Positions 25,133 through 34,565 are shown, counted from the stretch's first letter. The stretch: DNA of 64,000 bases from Planctomycetales bacterium (GCA_027452145.1 DAIDHB010000331.1:1-64000), one strand, 5' to 3'. Program-made: numbers and translations. Notes: a model not told the origin generated them from the letters alone.

Positions 25133-26848
25133 TCAGAGGTAGCCCAGCTCCTCGAGCCGGCGCTGGATCTCGGCGTCCTCCTCGGCGGTGTAGACCGGAT
25201 CGGCGGCCGCTCCGTTGGCGCCCGCGTGCGGGGTCGTCGCGGCGGTCGCGGCCGGGGCCAGGGCCGAGGCGTGCACGGGGACGTCGATCGGCGTGACCGA
25301 CGGGTCGAGGAGCTCGGTCAGGACGCGGCCGTCCATGTCCTCGGGGACCGGGACGCCCAGCAGGTGGAGCACCGTCGGCGCGATGTCCAGCAGCTCGGCG
25401 TCGCGGGGCGACGCGCCGGTGCGGAACGCCGGGCCCGAGGCCAGGAGGATGCCGTCCATCCGGTGGTCGCCCGTCGGCCCGAACGCCGGCGAGACCACCC
25501 GGTGCGTCGTGAAGTCGTGCAGACCGATCGTGCGATACTTCCAGTCAGTCAGCACGACGGTCAGGTCCGGGCCGAGGTGCGCGTGCGGCCCGTGGTAGAG
25601 CTCGTCGCGCTCGTAGACGTTCTCGACGAGTGGCTCGCCGGTCTCGGGGTGCGGGATCGTTCGCAGGCCGGCCTTGAGGTCGTCGAGCAGCGGCCGGACG
25701 TCCTCGGGCGCCACGCACCCGTTCGGCTGCCGCCCCTTGACGTTCAGGAAGACCTGGCCGAAATTCCCCTGGGCATACGCCCGCGTCCGCGACCAATCGA
25801 CGTGGCGCCGCGACAGGAACAGCGACTCGCCCAGCCGGTCCAGCAGGCTCGCCTGCTTGCCGCGGAACCGGCTCACCCGGTGCCCGCCCAGTCCCAGCCG
25901 GCTCATCACGTTGTAGATCCACTCCGGCGTCACCCCGCGCTTGTAGCACCAGTGCTTCTGCCGGACGTAGAACGAATCCTCGAGCGCGATGAAACCCTGC
26001 TCGAGCAGCCACACGTTGAAATTCACGTAGTGCTCGATCGCCCCGAAGCCGTGGTCGCTCATGACCAGGAGCGCCGCGTCCGCGGGCAGCTCGGCCTCGA
26101 TCGCGCCGACGCCGCGATCCACCGACTGCCAGAACTCGATGAGGCGCGGACGAAGCGCGGCCAGCTCCTTCTCTCGCTCGCGTGCCACGCGATGGGTGAG
26201 GTCCCAGACGTGCCAGAGTTCGTGCTGGATTCGATCGGTCGCCATCACGTCGAACAGGAACAGGTCCCATTCACACCGATTCATCAGGAACGAGATCGTG
26301 CGCAGGTGCTGGTCGAGGAAGTCCTGGAGGTCGTCGAGCACCGCGGCCTCGTGGCCGCCGTCGTGGATCACGGTGGCCCAGGGACGATAGGTGCCGACCT
26401 CGCGCTCCAGCTCGGCGAAGAGCGCCGGGTCGCTGCTGAAGTCGGGCGCCCCGGCCGGGCTGAGGAAATCGCCCAGGAAGAACCCGGGGAATCCCTTCGC
26501 CGGCCGCGCGGGGTAGCTCATCGGTATGCCGCCGACCACCGCCTTCTTCCCGTGCTGCGCGGCGATCTCCCACACCAGCTTCGACCTGATCGATCGCGAG
26601 GAATTCACCCGCCCGCCCAGCGGGTCGTGGTCGTGCTCGACGAACTCGAAGACCCCGTGCTTTCCCGAGTTCTTCCCGGTCATCACCCCCGTCCATGCGA
26701 CCGGGCTCAGCGGCGGAAAGACCGAGCTCAACCGGCCCCACGAACCCTGCTTGCGCAACCGCGCCAGGTTCGGCAGCAGACCTTCCTGAATCAGCGGCTC
26801 CAGAACATCCCAGGTCGCTCCGTCCAGACCCAGCACCATCACCTTCAT
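25133..26848 (-). CDS. Alkaline phosphatase family protein (type I phosphodiesterase/nucleotide pyrophosphatase fold)
   Basis: A 571-residue protein starting MKVMVLGLDGATWDVLEPLI at 26848, where LGLDGATW supplies the first metal-binding Asp. Family features follow in order: PNLARLRKQGSWGRLSSVFP, SPVAWTGVMTGKNSGKHGVF (the nucleophile Thr/Ser region), DRIQHELWHVWD, VMSDHGFGAIEHYVNFN (second metal site) and GDHRMDGILLASGPAF near the C-terminus. No signal peptide is visible, so it may be cytoplasmic, although related planctomycete proteins act on phosphoesters or sulfate-like substrates that are not known. The C-terminal 70 residues are Ala/Pro-rich and then end in EEDAEIQRRLEELGYL, a short helix typical of this group. 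The nine residues encoded upstream of 26848 (from 26875) are not needed. Confidence 0.88.
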   Translation of the reverse strand: MKVMVLGLDGATWDVLEPLIQEGLLPNLARLRKQGSWGRLSSVFPPLSPVAWTGVMTGKNSGKHGVFEFVEHDHDPLGGRVNSSRSIRSKLVWEIAAQHGKKAVVGGIPMSYPARPAKGFPGFFLGDFLSPAGAPDFSSDPALFAELEREVGTYRPWATVIHDGGHEAAVLDDLQDFLDQHLRTISFLMNRCEWDLFLFDVMATDRIQHELWHVWDLTHRVAREREKELAALRPRLIEFWQSVDRGVGAIEAELPADAALLVMSDHGFGAIEHYVNFNVWLLEQGFIALEDSFYVRQKHWCYKRGVTPEWIYNVMSRLGLGGHRVSRFRGKQASLLDRLGESLFLSRRHVDWSRTRAYAQGNFGQVFLNVKGRQPNGCVAPEDVRPLLDDLKAGLRTIPHPETGEPLVENVYERDELYHGPHAHLGPDLTVVLTDWKYRTIGLHDFTTHRVVSPAFGPTGDHRMDGILLASGPAFRTGASPRDAELLDIAPTVLHLLGVPVPEDMDGRVLTELLDPSVTPIDVPVHASALAPAATAATTPHAGANGAAADPVYTAEEDAEIQRRLEELGYL

Positions 26849-27488
26849 CGTCGCCTGTTCCTTTCTGGAGCCCATCCCTGCGACTCAGTTCAATCCGCTC
26901 GGTTCAGCCACATCTGTTCGCACGCGTCCGACCTGGTCCTCCGATGCACCTCATAACCCACATTTGGCGCGCCAATCCCCAGGGACCAGGGCCATGCGCC
27001 CTGAATAGATCACCCAATTATACCATTTTCCGCAAAGCAACCAAAACCACCCTCGTCAGGGCCATTTGGGGCGCGAGCAAAGCATCGAGGGTCGTAGGCG
27101 GGCAGGCAGCATGCATCCTGCGGAGGGCGGCGGCCGGTCCCTGGTGCGGTGAGGGGGATTGTAGTGGCAAGGGCGAATTCGTGCAGCGCGAGCTTGCAGC
27201 TCAACTGGTCCCCTCGAGCTCCGGGCCGCGAGTTGACGGTTGCCTTCAGCCGGCCCACGGTGCGGCTGGCGGGGCAACTCAGCTCGTCCCAGGTCATTTC
27301 TTCGGCAGACTGACGGCGTTGACCGCATTCCGCCCAAAAAATCGTCACGATTGCCCGGAAGAAAAGCCGCCGGTCCCGCCGACGGTCAGCGGAGCCCAGA
27401 GCATCGCGGGGGATGTCCTGGCGTTAAGCCCATTGAAACAAATCGGTTGCGGAGAATGCCCCCGTGCTCGATTCCCCCCGTCTCGCCG

Positions 27489-27508
27489 TTGGCACGTCGG
27501 TTGCATTT
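27489..27508 (+). promoter_or_regulatory. Sigma-54 (RpoN) type promoter
   Basis: TTGGCACG, four bases, then TTGCA matches the -24/-12 consensus at every conserved position, with the invariant GG (27491-27492) and GC (27503-27504) ten bases apart. Transcription would start near 27515-27517 toward the right. Sigma-54 promoters need an enhancer-binding activator; none is encoded in the window. Confidence 0.65.
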
Positions 27509-27515
27509 CTCTTCT

Positions 27516-27702
27516 TCTGTCTCGACGCAAGGCCCGATTTAAAGTGCGAATCGCCTGGAATTGGGGCGGCTGACCCGCCTCGCCTCACCGATATGGCTTT
27601 CTCTCTTATTTGGGAAACCTGATCCGACATCCAAGAAATCACGAGCAAGCGTCGTTCTCCCTGGCTGTGCCCGGCCCCCTCGTTGGGGGCCGGGCTTTTT
27701 TT
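27516..27702 (+). ncRNA. Candidate sigma-54-dependent small RNA, about 187 nt
   Basis: The interval between the predicted start of the sigma-54 promoter and the end of the terminator's T-run contains no ORF longer than about ten codons that begins with ATG or GTG and ends before the hairpin. A discrete, strongly terminated transcript without coding capacity is the simplest reading, i.e. a regulatory RNA. The alternative is a leader with an attenuator for the DUF1559 gene at 27885. No known RNA family was recognised. Confidence 0.4.
27669..27702 (+). terminator. Rho-independent terminator
   Basis: Perfect 11-bp stem (27669-27679 with 27685-27695, GCCCGGCCCCC and its complement), loop TCGTT, followed by seven T residues (27696-27702). 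The T-run is on the plus strand, so it ends rightward transcription. Confidence 0.9.
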
Positions 27703-27826
27703 GCGCGCGGTGGGAGCAGGGAAGGACGCGTTCGCCGCGTCCTGCGTGTAGACCTCGCCATCTCGGAGCCTCGGGGCTCGCCCCCGCCCGATCGCTACCC
27801 CATTGCCCGGCAGTCGTGTCGGTATT

Positions 27827-27840
27827 ATCTTTCGAAAGAT
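27827..27840. promoter_or_regulatory. Perfect 14-base palindrome upstream of the pseudopilin gene
   Basis: ATCTTTCGAAAGAT is self-complementary over its full length and sits in a short A/T-rich patch 45 bases before the ATG at 27885. It could be an operator for a dimeric regulator; no regulator can be named. Confidence 0.35.
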
Positions 27841-27884
27841 CGTAATATCGAGGCCGACTTCCTCCGGCGACAGGGGCGAGTTCG

Positions 27885-28682
27885 ATGCGTCGACGCGTCC
27901 GGCGGGCGTTTACCCTGGTCGAGCTGCTGGTGGTGATGGCCCTGATCGCGGTGCTGATCGGTCTGCTGCTGCCGGCCGTGCAGGCGGCACGCGAGGCCGC
28001 CCGTCGCATGCAGTGCCAGAGCCATCTCCATCAGATCGGCCTCGGCGTCATGCAGTACTTCGACGACTGGAACGGGCAGTTCTTCCTCCACCACCCGTTC
28101 AACGCCGACAGCCTCTCGGAGGTGCACAACGCCGAGTCGTTTGCCGAAATCTACTGGGAAGACAGGATCATGCCCTATGTCAACCCGTCCTCGGCCAACG
28201 ACTCGATCGCCAGGGGCGGCGTCCAGGTTGCCGACGCGAGGATTTACCGCTGCCCGTCGGATCCGTCCCGCGTGTTGCCGTATGTCACTCCCTCTACGGG
28301 AGTCGTCGACGGGATCACGAATCGGACGAGTTACCTGCTGAACTCGCAGTTGACCCACAGGACCGTCCGCTACGGGCGCTGGACGTTTCCGCGGTTTCAG
28401 TCCGATATCGGCACGTCGAACTTCGTCTGCATGAACGAGCGGGACGGCGCGGTGATGGACGCGAATATCAACGACCCTGTTGCGGCCACGGACCCGCGTC
28501 AGGATGACTACGATATCTGGCTCGGGACGGTGACGCTGGACAAATGGATTCCCTGGAACCGCCACGGCACGTCGAACGTGCTCTATCTCGACGGCCACGC
28601 GAAGTCGGCGCAGCAGCCCGACGCGTATCGCGGCATGTACCCCGGCGGGCAGATCCTCGCGGAGCCAAGCTGGTATCCGTGA
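27885..28682 (+). CDS. DUF1559 family prepilin-like protein
   Basis: A 265-residue protein. The N-terminus [20 protein letters not shown] is a type IV prepilin/type II secretion pseudopilin signal, cleaved before Phe by a prepilin peptidase, with Glu at position 5 of the mature form. It continues [19 protein letters not shown], the signature of the DUF1559 family that is hugely expanded in planctomycetes. The C-terminus has the H-x9-DG motif [15 protein letters not shown]. The central part is variable, as is usual. The protein probably belongs to a fibre or secretion apparatus in the envelope; its individual role is unknown. No other secretion genes are adjacent. Confidence 0.93.
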   Translation: MRRRVRRAFTLVELLVVMALIAVLIGLLLPAVQAAREAARRMQCQSHLHQIGLGVMQYFDDWNGQFFLHHPFNADSLSEVHNAESFAEIYWEDRIMPYVNPSSANDSIARGGVQVADARIYRCPSDPSRVLPYVTPSTGVVDGITNRTSYLLNSQLTHRTVRYGRWTFPRFQSDIGTSNFVCMNERDGAVMDANINDPVAATDPRQDDYDIWLGTVTLDKWIPWNRHGTSNVLYLDGHAKSAQQPDAYRGMYPGGQILAEPSWYP

Positions 28683-29401
28683 GCCTCGCTCATTCTTCGG
28701 AGCTACCGACCCGGCCTCCGGAATGGGAAGATCGAAGACGAAATGACAAAGTTCGACACTCCTGGCCGAACACCACCGGGTTCGAGCCCGGCAGGGGTGG
28801 TTCGCCTGGCCCGCACACAGACTGAAAACCGAAAACCGAAAACCGAAAACTGAAAACTCAAAACCCAATTCCAAACAGCCGACCTCTTCAGAGACGAGGG
28901 TGCGACCATGTCTCCACAATTCTCAGGATGAGACGAGGACGGGTCCGCTCGCTGGGCCCGGCGAACGCCCATGAAGCGGCATGGTTTTCGACCGAATCAC
29001 GACGCCCTGGATTGTCGCGCAATCCCCGGCGCTCCCTGGGGTCCCGCGTGGATCGTGGAGGCCGCCGGTGCGCTGGAATCCGCGCACCTGCTCCCAATCC
29101 CGCGGAAGCCGCCGGCGGACCGGGTCTCGCACCCGCTCACGATCACGAGGATCCCGGATCCGGCCGTGGGGATCTCGCCCTTCACCCCAGTCCCATCGCC
29201 CTACACCTCGTCCGCGAGCCCGTCCACGCCCACGGTCGCGAGCGGCAACCATACCCCGACCATCGGGTTTGGTCCGCCCCTCCACCTGCTGCTCCGCCAT
29301 GTCCACCACCGGAGCCACAAGCTCCTCGCGTGAGGTAAACTGGAGCAGATTCCACCTGGATTCGGGTGCCGCCGCCTCTTCATTTCCTCCCGGGGACGAC
29401 C
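28683..29401. other. 719-base gap with a heptamer array and no supported gene
   Basis: It contains the GAAAACC tandem repeat (28824-28865). A T-arm-like CCGGGTTCGAGCCCGG near 28777-28794 has a 6-base loop and no matching acceptor, so no tRNA is called. Several overlapping frames between 28920 and 29400 are open on both strands but show no family features. Confidence 0.5.
28824..28865 (+). repeat. Heptamer tandem repeat, GAAAACY x 6
   Basis: Six consecutive 7-base units: three GAAAACC, two GAAAACT and a final CAAAACC. Unit length and copy number equal those of the array at 3974-4014, although the sequence differs. Confidence 0.9.
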
Positions 29402-29821
29402 ATGGCACGCAAGCGAAATCCCGACCCTCCCGATCCAGGGCGCGAGCCCATCACCTTCGATACGGTTCGAGCCATCGCCGTCGGCCTGACGGGCGCCGTG
29501 GAAGGGACGTCCTATGGCACCCCGGCTTTCCGCGCCGGTAAGAGTCTGTTCGTCCGGCTGCACGACAGCGGCGACTGCCTGGTGGTGCGGATCGACCCCG
29601 ACGAGCGCGCCATGCGGATGAAGGCCGACCCCGAGACGTTCTTCATCACCGAGCATTATCGCAACTATCCCTGGATTCTCGTGCGGCTGGCGACCGTCGA
29701 ACGCGACGACCTGCGCGACCTGATCAACGACGCCTGGAAGCTCGTTGCCCCGAAACCCCGCCGCCGCCCCGGTCCGTCCGCCGGGCCCGCATCGTCGTCG
29801 ACGTCGACATCGACGCGCTGA
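29402..29821 (+). CDS. MmcQ/YjbR family protein
   Basis: A 139-residue protein of the small MmcQ/YjbR family (CyaY-like fold, proposed DNA-binding, function uncertain). Recognisable elements are GTSYGTPAFRAGKSLFVRLH, then CLVVRIDPDERAMRM, PETFFITEHYRNYPWILVRL and the final helix RDDLRDLINDAWKLVAPKPR. Usual length is about 110-130. The C-terminal 20 residues are a Ser/Thr/Pro-rich extension. The ATG at 29402 follows GGGGA and is preferred over the upstream start at 29366. The sulfatase gene starts 141 bases downstream; there is no functional link. Confidence 0.87.
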   Translation: MARKRNPDPPDPGREPITFDTVRAIAVGLTGAVEGTSYGTPAFRAGKSLFVRLHDSGDCLVVRIDPDERAMRMKADPETFFITEHYRNYPWILVRLATVERDDLRDLINDAWKLVAPKPRRRPGPSAGPASSSTSTSTR

Positions 29822-29962
29822 CACTCGCCGTCACGCCGGCTCGTCCGCCGATCCTGCTCCGCGGGATTGCCGGCCCGACGGCGCCGCGGCAGAATCGATC
29901 GATCGACGTTCGGCGCGAGCGTCCGAGGCGCCGAGGGGCCGACCCACCAGGAGACAACCCAC

Positions 29963-31441
29963 ATGAGAGGTTCCGTTCGTCCGCGGCGGTTCCGGCGCCA
30001 GTGTCGCCCGATCCGCGAATTCCTGCGGGGCTCGCCAAGGTCGGGATTTCGGTGCCTGCTTCTCGTCGCACTTGTCCTGGCGGTCGCGGCGGCCGGCCCG
30101 CGGGCGGGATGGGCCGATTCGCCGCTGCCTGACCGGCCGAATGTCGTCTTCATCCTCGCCGACGACCTCGGTTACATGGACGTCGGCGCCTACAATCCCA
30201 GGACCTTCTACGAGACCCCGCAGATCGACCGTCTGGCCGCGAGGGGGATGCGGTTCACCGCCGGATATGCTGCGTGCTCCGTGTGCTCGCCGACCCGGGC
30301 TAGCATCCTGACCGGCAAGTATCCCGCGCGGTTGGGCATCACCGAGTGGATCGGCGGCAAGCGCCGGGGCAAGCTACGGCCGGCGCCCTATCAGCACCAC
30401 CTGGCGCTCGAGGAGCTGACCATCGCCGAGCGCCTGCGCGACGCGGGCTATGCCACGTTCTTCGCCGGCAAGTGGCACCTCGGCGAGGGTGCGTATTCCC
30501 CCAACGCGCAGGGCTTCGGGCCCGACCTCGCCGGCAAGGGGCAGTTCTATTACCCGCCCGGTGATCGACCGGCCCACTCCCAGGAGGACGACCCCAAGAC
30601 GACCGACCGGATCGCCGACGAGGCCGTGAAGTTCATCGAGGCGCACAGGAATCGCCCCTTCTTCGCGTATCTGCCGTTTCTCGCCGTGCACACGCCGATC
30701 CAGGCCCGGCGCGATCTCGTGGCGAAGTACGAGCGCAAGCGCGCCTCGGCCCCGCCCGACGCCTGGGGCCGTGAGCGAGCGAACAAGGTGCGGCAGGTGC
30801 AGAACCACGCGACGTATGCGGCGATGCTCGAGCAGATGGACACCGCGATCGGGCGCGTGCTGGCGGCGATCGACCGCACCGGTATCGCCGGGCGGACGAT
30901 CGTCGTCTTCACCTCGGACAACGGCGGCCTGTCCACCTCCGAGGGGCACCCCACGTCGAATCTCCCCCTGCGCGGCGGCAAGGGCTGGCCGTATGAGGGC
31001 GGAATCCGCGAGCCCTGGATCGTCGCGGCCCCGGGCGTCACCCGAGCTGGTAGCGTCTGCGACACGCCGGTCGTCTCGACCGATTTCTACCCCACGATCC
31101 TCGACCTCGCCGGCCTGCCGCTGGACCCTGTCCAGCATCGCGACGGAGTCAGCCTCCTGCCGCTGCTGAAGGAACGCCCGTTCGCGCGCGGCCCGCTGTT
31201 CTGGCATTATCCGCACTACAGCAATCAGGGCGGCCCGCCGTGCGGCGCAATTCGCGACGGCGACTGGAAGCTGATCGAATGGTTCGAGGACGGACAGCTC
31301 GAGCTGTACAACGTCCAGGCCGACCCCGGCGAGAAGGAGGACCTGGCTGCCCGCGAACCCGCCAGGGTGAAGGCCCTGCACGACCGGCTCGTCGCCTGGC
31401 GCGCGGACGTCGGCGCCCTGATGCCGACGCCCGATCCCTGA
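29963..31441 (+). CDS. Secreted sulfatase
   Basis: A 492-residue arylsulfatase-type hydrolase. An Arg-rich N-terminus is followed by the hydrophobic stretch CLLLVALVLAVAAAGPRAG, a signal peptide. RPNVVFILADDLGYMDVGAY gives the first metal-binding Asp pair. The sulfatase signature CSPTRASILTGKYPAR places the formylglycine-forming residue at Cys108, so activity needs a formylglycine-generating enzyme encoded elsewhere. FFAGKWHLG and IVVFTSDNGG provide further active-site residues. The ATG at 29963 has AGGAGA upstream. Sulfatases of this kind remove sulfate from polysaccharides, and planctomycetes carry many; the substrate here is unknown. No glycoside hydrolase or transporter lies beside it. 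Confidence 0.93.
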   Translation: MRGSVRPRRFRRQCRPIREFLRGSPRSGFRCLLLVALVLAVAAAGPRAGWADSPLPDRPNVVFILADDLGYMDVGAYNPRTFYETPQIDRLAARGMRFTAGYAACSVCSPTRASILTGKYPARLGITEWIGGKRRGKLRPAPYQHHLALEELTIAERLRDAGYATFFAGKWHLGEGAYSPNAQGFGPDLAGKGQFYYPPGDRPAHSQEDDPKTTDRIADEAVKFIEAHRNRPFFAYLPFLAVHTPIQARRDLVAKYERKRASAPPDAWGRERANKVRQVQNHATYAAMLEQMDTAIGRVLAAIDRTGIAGRTIVVFTSDNGGLSTSEGHPTSNLPLRGGKGWPYEGGIREPWIVAAPGVTRAGSVCDTPVVSTDFYPTILDLAGLPLDPVQHRDGVSLLPLLKERPFARGPLFWHYPHYSNQGGPPCGAIRDGDWKLIEWFEDGQLELYNVQADPGEKEDLAAREPARVKALHDRLVAWRADVGALMPTPDP

Positions 31442-31633
31442 TCACTGCTCGGGACGACGAATTCGCCTTCGATGGGCCTGCGATCGCGCCCGAGCGGGCA
31501 AGCCTCGAGATTCCGGAAACGCTGAGCCTCGGGGGCGTACGATCCCCCGGGGCTGCCAGGCGATCCGTGCCCAGCCATTACGTACGGCTTGCCGCTTCCT
31601 CGGCACCTGGAGGCCGCGGACGGCGAGACCAGG

Positions 31634-33427
31634 TTACATCGTGGTGGCCGGGACCGGGATCGTGTTGCTGGCGAGCACCTGGCCATCGGCGCCGATGATC
31701 GCCCCAGGCGCGAGCACCACCTGGAAGCCCTTGCCGATCGCCGTCTTGTTGGCGAACCGGATGGTCAGGGTCTGAGTGGCGGCTTCGTAGGTGATTCCAT
31801 TCTTCTTGATCTTGAAGTTATTCTTGCCCTTGGCGTTGTGGATCACGTAGACCTTGATGTTCTTGGACAGGGTCTCGTTGAGCCCGGTGTTGAACGTGAG
31901 AGTCAGGGCCGTGGCCTTGGTCTTCTTGCCGGCCCCCGAGGTCAGGATCTTCGTGGCCATGACCGCCGGCGGCGGGGCCGTGACGCGGGCGACGCCGTCG
32001 TAGGTGGCGAACAGGACCTTCCCATCGGGCTGCATGACCATGCTGCGGTTGATGCTGGTCGGCAGGATCGCCACGCCGCCGTGGTCGTAGGTGGGGTCGA
32101 GAGTACCGCCGGAAGTCAACTTCGCCAGGAAGCCGCCGTAATTGGAGTAGAACGTGTTCTTCTCGTGGGCGTTGCCGCCGGCCAGGAGCGAGCCGTCGGG
32201 CAGGACGACGATCGACGAGGCGGACGTGTTGAAGTCGATGCCCGCCTGCGAGACCGCCAGGATGAACTTGCCGCTGCCGTTGAACGACGCGTCGAACGAC
32301 CCGTTGGCGTTGAGCCGGGTCACCGTGAGCTCCTGGACGTTGAAGTTCGAGCCCGAGGGGAAGTTCACGCTCGACGTCCCGGCGATCACGATCTGCGAGC
32401 CCTGGAGGGCCAGGGCATTCGCGGAGTCGTCGCTGTTGCCGCCGAGACTGTAGGTGTAGGTCAGCTTGCCGGTGCCGTTGAACGAGGTGTCGAGCGACCC
32501 GTCGGCGTTGAGCCGCGCCACGGCGGCCTGACTCCCCGCGGTGCTCGACATCAGGGGTTGGGCCATGCCTGCGACCACGATCTTGCTGTCGGGCTGGACC
32601 ACGACGGCACCGGCCGTGTCGTAGCTGATCCCCGAGCTGCCGCCCAGGTCGAAGGGCACGACCTGCATGCCCGAGGTGTTGAACGAGGTGTCGAGCGAGC
32701 CATTCGTGTTGAGGCGGGCGATCGCGAAGTCGTTGAAGCCCGTCGGCGTCGAGGTGGAACCGACGGCGACGATCTTGCCGCTCGGGTCGATGCTCAGGGC
32801 GCTGGCGCTGGAATAGGCCGAAAGCGAACCCGTCATCGTGCTGAAATCGATCAGCCGGAAGCCGCCGGTGCCGAACGTCGTGTCGAGCACCCCGTTGGAG
32901 GTCAACTGCGCGACCACGAAGTCGGTCGCGGCGGGCGTCGTCGAGTTGGCCGTCCCCAGCACGTCGATGGTGCCGTTCGACTGGACGGCGACGTCGTCGG
33001 CATACACGTCGTACGTCACGCCGCCGGAGATGATGGAGATGACCTGCGACCCACCCGACCCGAAGGTGGTGTCGATCGACCCGTCGGCGTTGAGCCGCGA
33101 AACGACCATCCGCTCGGCGGTCGTCGTGGACGTATCCACGGTCAGGGTGCCGACCTCGACCGTCTTGCCGCTCTGCGGAGCGATCGCGCTGATCGACTGG
33201 TAGAACGTGGCGGTCGAGGTGTTCTGCGGCACGTTCGTCAGCGCGACGCCGCCGAATCCATACGTCGGGTCGAGGCCGACGGTCGACAGCACCACCCGTC
33301 CCTCCAGGCCCTCCACCGTCGGCCGCGACGTGCGGCGTGTCCGACGCATTGAGGCCCGCGGGCCCGCGCCGCGTCGGCCGGACAATCCACCGAAGAGGCG
33401 CCGGGAAGACAGAATCGTCGTTGCCAT
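31634..33427 (-). CDS. Secreted delta-60 repeat (beta-propeller-like) protein
   Basis: A 597-residue protein. The Arg-rich N-terminus leads to VEGLEGRVVLS (about residues 38-48), the planctomycete surface-protein motif. It then has about seven delta-60-type repeats (TIGR02608-like), each marked by LNxDGSxDTTFGxGG: NADGSIDTTFGSGG, SNGVLDTTFGTGG, NTNGSLDTSFN, NADGSLDTSFNGTG, NANGSFDASFNGSG and SGGTLDPTYDHGG. The last 110 residues, beginning near ATKILTSGAGKKTKATALTL, form a different domain that is similar to the C-terminus of the giant protein at 34730-46789 and may be a shared surface or export module. No catalytic residues are seen. The upstream 33428-33764 region holds no gene. Confidence 0.85.
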   Translation of the reverse strand: MATTILSSRRLFGGLSGRRGAGPRASMRRTRRTSRPTVEGLEGRVVLSTVGLDPTYGFGGVALTNVPQNTSTATFYQSISAIAPQSGKTVEVGTLTVDTSTTTAERMVVSRLNADGSIDTTFGSGGSQVISIISGGVTYDVYADDVAVQSNGTIDVLGTANSTTPAATDFVVAQLTSNGVLDTTFGTGGFRLIDFSTMTGSLSAYSSASALSIDPSGKIVAVGSTSTPTGFNDFAIARLNTNGSLDTSFNTSGMQVVPFDLGGSSGISYDTAGAVVVQPDSKIVVAGMAQPLMSSTAGSQAAVARLNADGSLDTSFNGTGKLTYTYSLGGNSDDSANALALQGSQIVIAGTSSVNFPSGSNFNVQELTVTRLNANGSFDASFNGSGKFILAVSQAGIDFNTSASSIVVLPDGSLLAGGNAHEKNTFYSNYGGFLAKLTSGGTLDPTYDHGGVAILPTSINRSMVMQPDGKVLFATYDGVARVTAPPPAVMATKILTSGAGKKTKATALTLTFNTGLNETLSKNIKVYVIHNAKGKNNFKIKKNGITYEAATQTLTIRFANKTAIGKGFQVVLAPGAIIGADGQVLASNTIPVPATTM

Positions 33428-33764
33428 TGGATACTCCCCTCATGTTGTTGAACAGGCTGAAAGGACTTGTGGCGAAGGACGTCGATCGCCGCGCGCACCC
33501 CGATCGGCCGAGGCATCGCCTCGAATCCCTCGCGAGAGGGTTCCCCAGGAGTCCGCGTCGACAACTCGACGATTGCCGCTCTCTGGACCGTGGCTCCCCG
33601 CCACCGGAAGCGCCGGCGGCCGATCGGAGCGATCTCAACGATGACAGGCCCGTCATCGAGCCCGCGGCCGACCGCGCAAAGAAAAACCCTCCCCGGCGAA
33701 GGACGCATGGGAGGGCCGGCGTGACCGCGCTACAAGGATGAACGCCCGGTTCATGAGCGTCATC

Positions 33765-34565
33765 TCAAGGAGCGAGCCTATCAGGGGTCCAGCAGATTGT
33801 CAATGGACCGATGGAGATTGATCCAGCAAGGCCGCATCCTCGATCGCCCCTCCCCACCTGGCATGAAATCCCGAGCAGGTCGACCACCCAGCACCCGAAG
33901 ACGTGGGGCCCGTCGCACCGACAGTGGGACAGGATGTCCTCCTGCTCGAACCCGGCCGCCTGAAGCGCGCCTGCGAGCTCCGGGAGCCACACATGGTCTC
34001 GCTGGAAATAGATATCCCGGGCAAGGCCGATGACATCCGGGCTCAGCCACGCGGGCTCGACGACGACCGTGCGGAGGGGGTTGCCCAAGATGCCCCGCAA
34101 GAGGTCGCACTGCGCCGCTGCCTCGGCGTCCCTGTCGGAAATGACGCGGCGTATGATGTCGTCGGGGCTACTGAACGCAGGCGCCCCACCCCGCCAGCCG
34201 ACGGGTATGGCGGCGTTATGGGCGGCCGCACTGTAGGTGTCGATCGGGTAGCCCGGCGGCGGGACGATTCAGTCGGTCCGGGCTCGTATTACCTCCTCTT
34301 CCTCATCCCACACCGCACACGCGGCGTCCGCGGCCCGCTCGAGCTCCTCCTCGGAGACCAGGCCATCGGCGTACCGCTCGGCTGTCTCCCCGGCCCGCCG
34401 ACTCCGAGGGTCGCCCAGTAGTTGGGGCCAGACCCTCCGGCAGCAAGCACAGTCATACAGCCGCAGCTCGCGATCGGGCACCTCGCCAGCGTCGAACCAC
34501 AGCCCATACAGGAAACACACCATGGCGTCCAGATCGGCGCCGGTTGTCCATTCCGCCTCGGTCAT
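33765..34565 (-). pseudogene. Planctomycete-expanded family gene (CACCRR motif) with in-frame TGA
   Basis: The frame begins MTEAEWTTGADLDAMVCFL at 34565 and continues with ELRLYDCACCRRVWPQLL and ERYADGLVSEEELE, the N-terminus of an uncharacterised family abundant in Gemmataceae and Isosphaeraceae. TGA at 34269-34271 interrupts it. The same frame then continues with family sequence: AQCDLLRGILGNPL, EPAWLSPDVIGLARDIYF, then AGFEQEDILSHCRCDGPHVF and GCWVVDLL. Intact members usually end shortly after that point; here the frame runs on for about 30 unrelated residues to 33765, so the original stop is probably also changed. It lies just downstream of the terminator-like hairpin of the giant gene. 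Confidence 0.72.

Larger units (their letters stand above)
26849..27884. other. 1-kb intergenic region with a promoter and terminator but no ORF
   Basis: No coding region with family features is seen on either strand. The left half (26900-27480) shows nothing recognisable. The right half carries a sigma-54-type promoter (27489-27508), a rho-independent terminator (27669-27702) and a 14-base palindrome (27827-27840) 45 bases before the pseudopilin gene. Confidence 0.6.

Noticed and set aside
28777-28794. tRNA-like T-arm CCGGGTTCGAGCCCGG
   Set aside because: The loop is six bases instead of seven, and no acceptor stem, anticodon arm or D-arm can be paired upstream.
29201-29824. A 207-codon minus-strand frame over the MmcQ/YjbR gene
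   Set aside because: It lies opposite a clear MmcQ/YjbR protein and has no recognisable motif of its own.
31589-33352. A 587-codon plus-strand frame antisense to the delta-60 repeat gene
   Set aside because: It is Asp/Arg/Gly/Val-rich shadow sequence; the minus strand has the repeat motifs and the LEGRVVLS leader.
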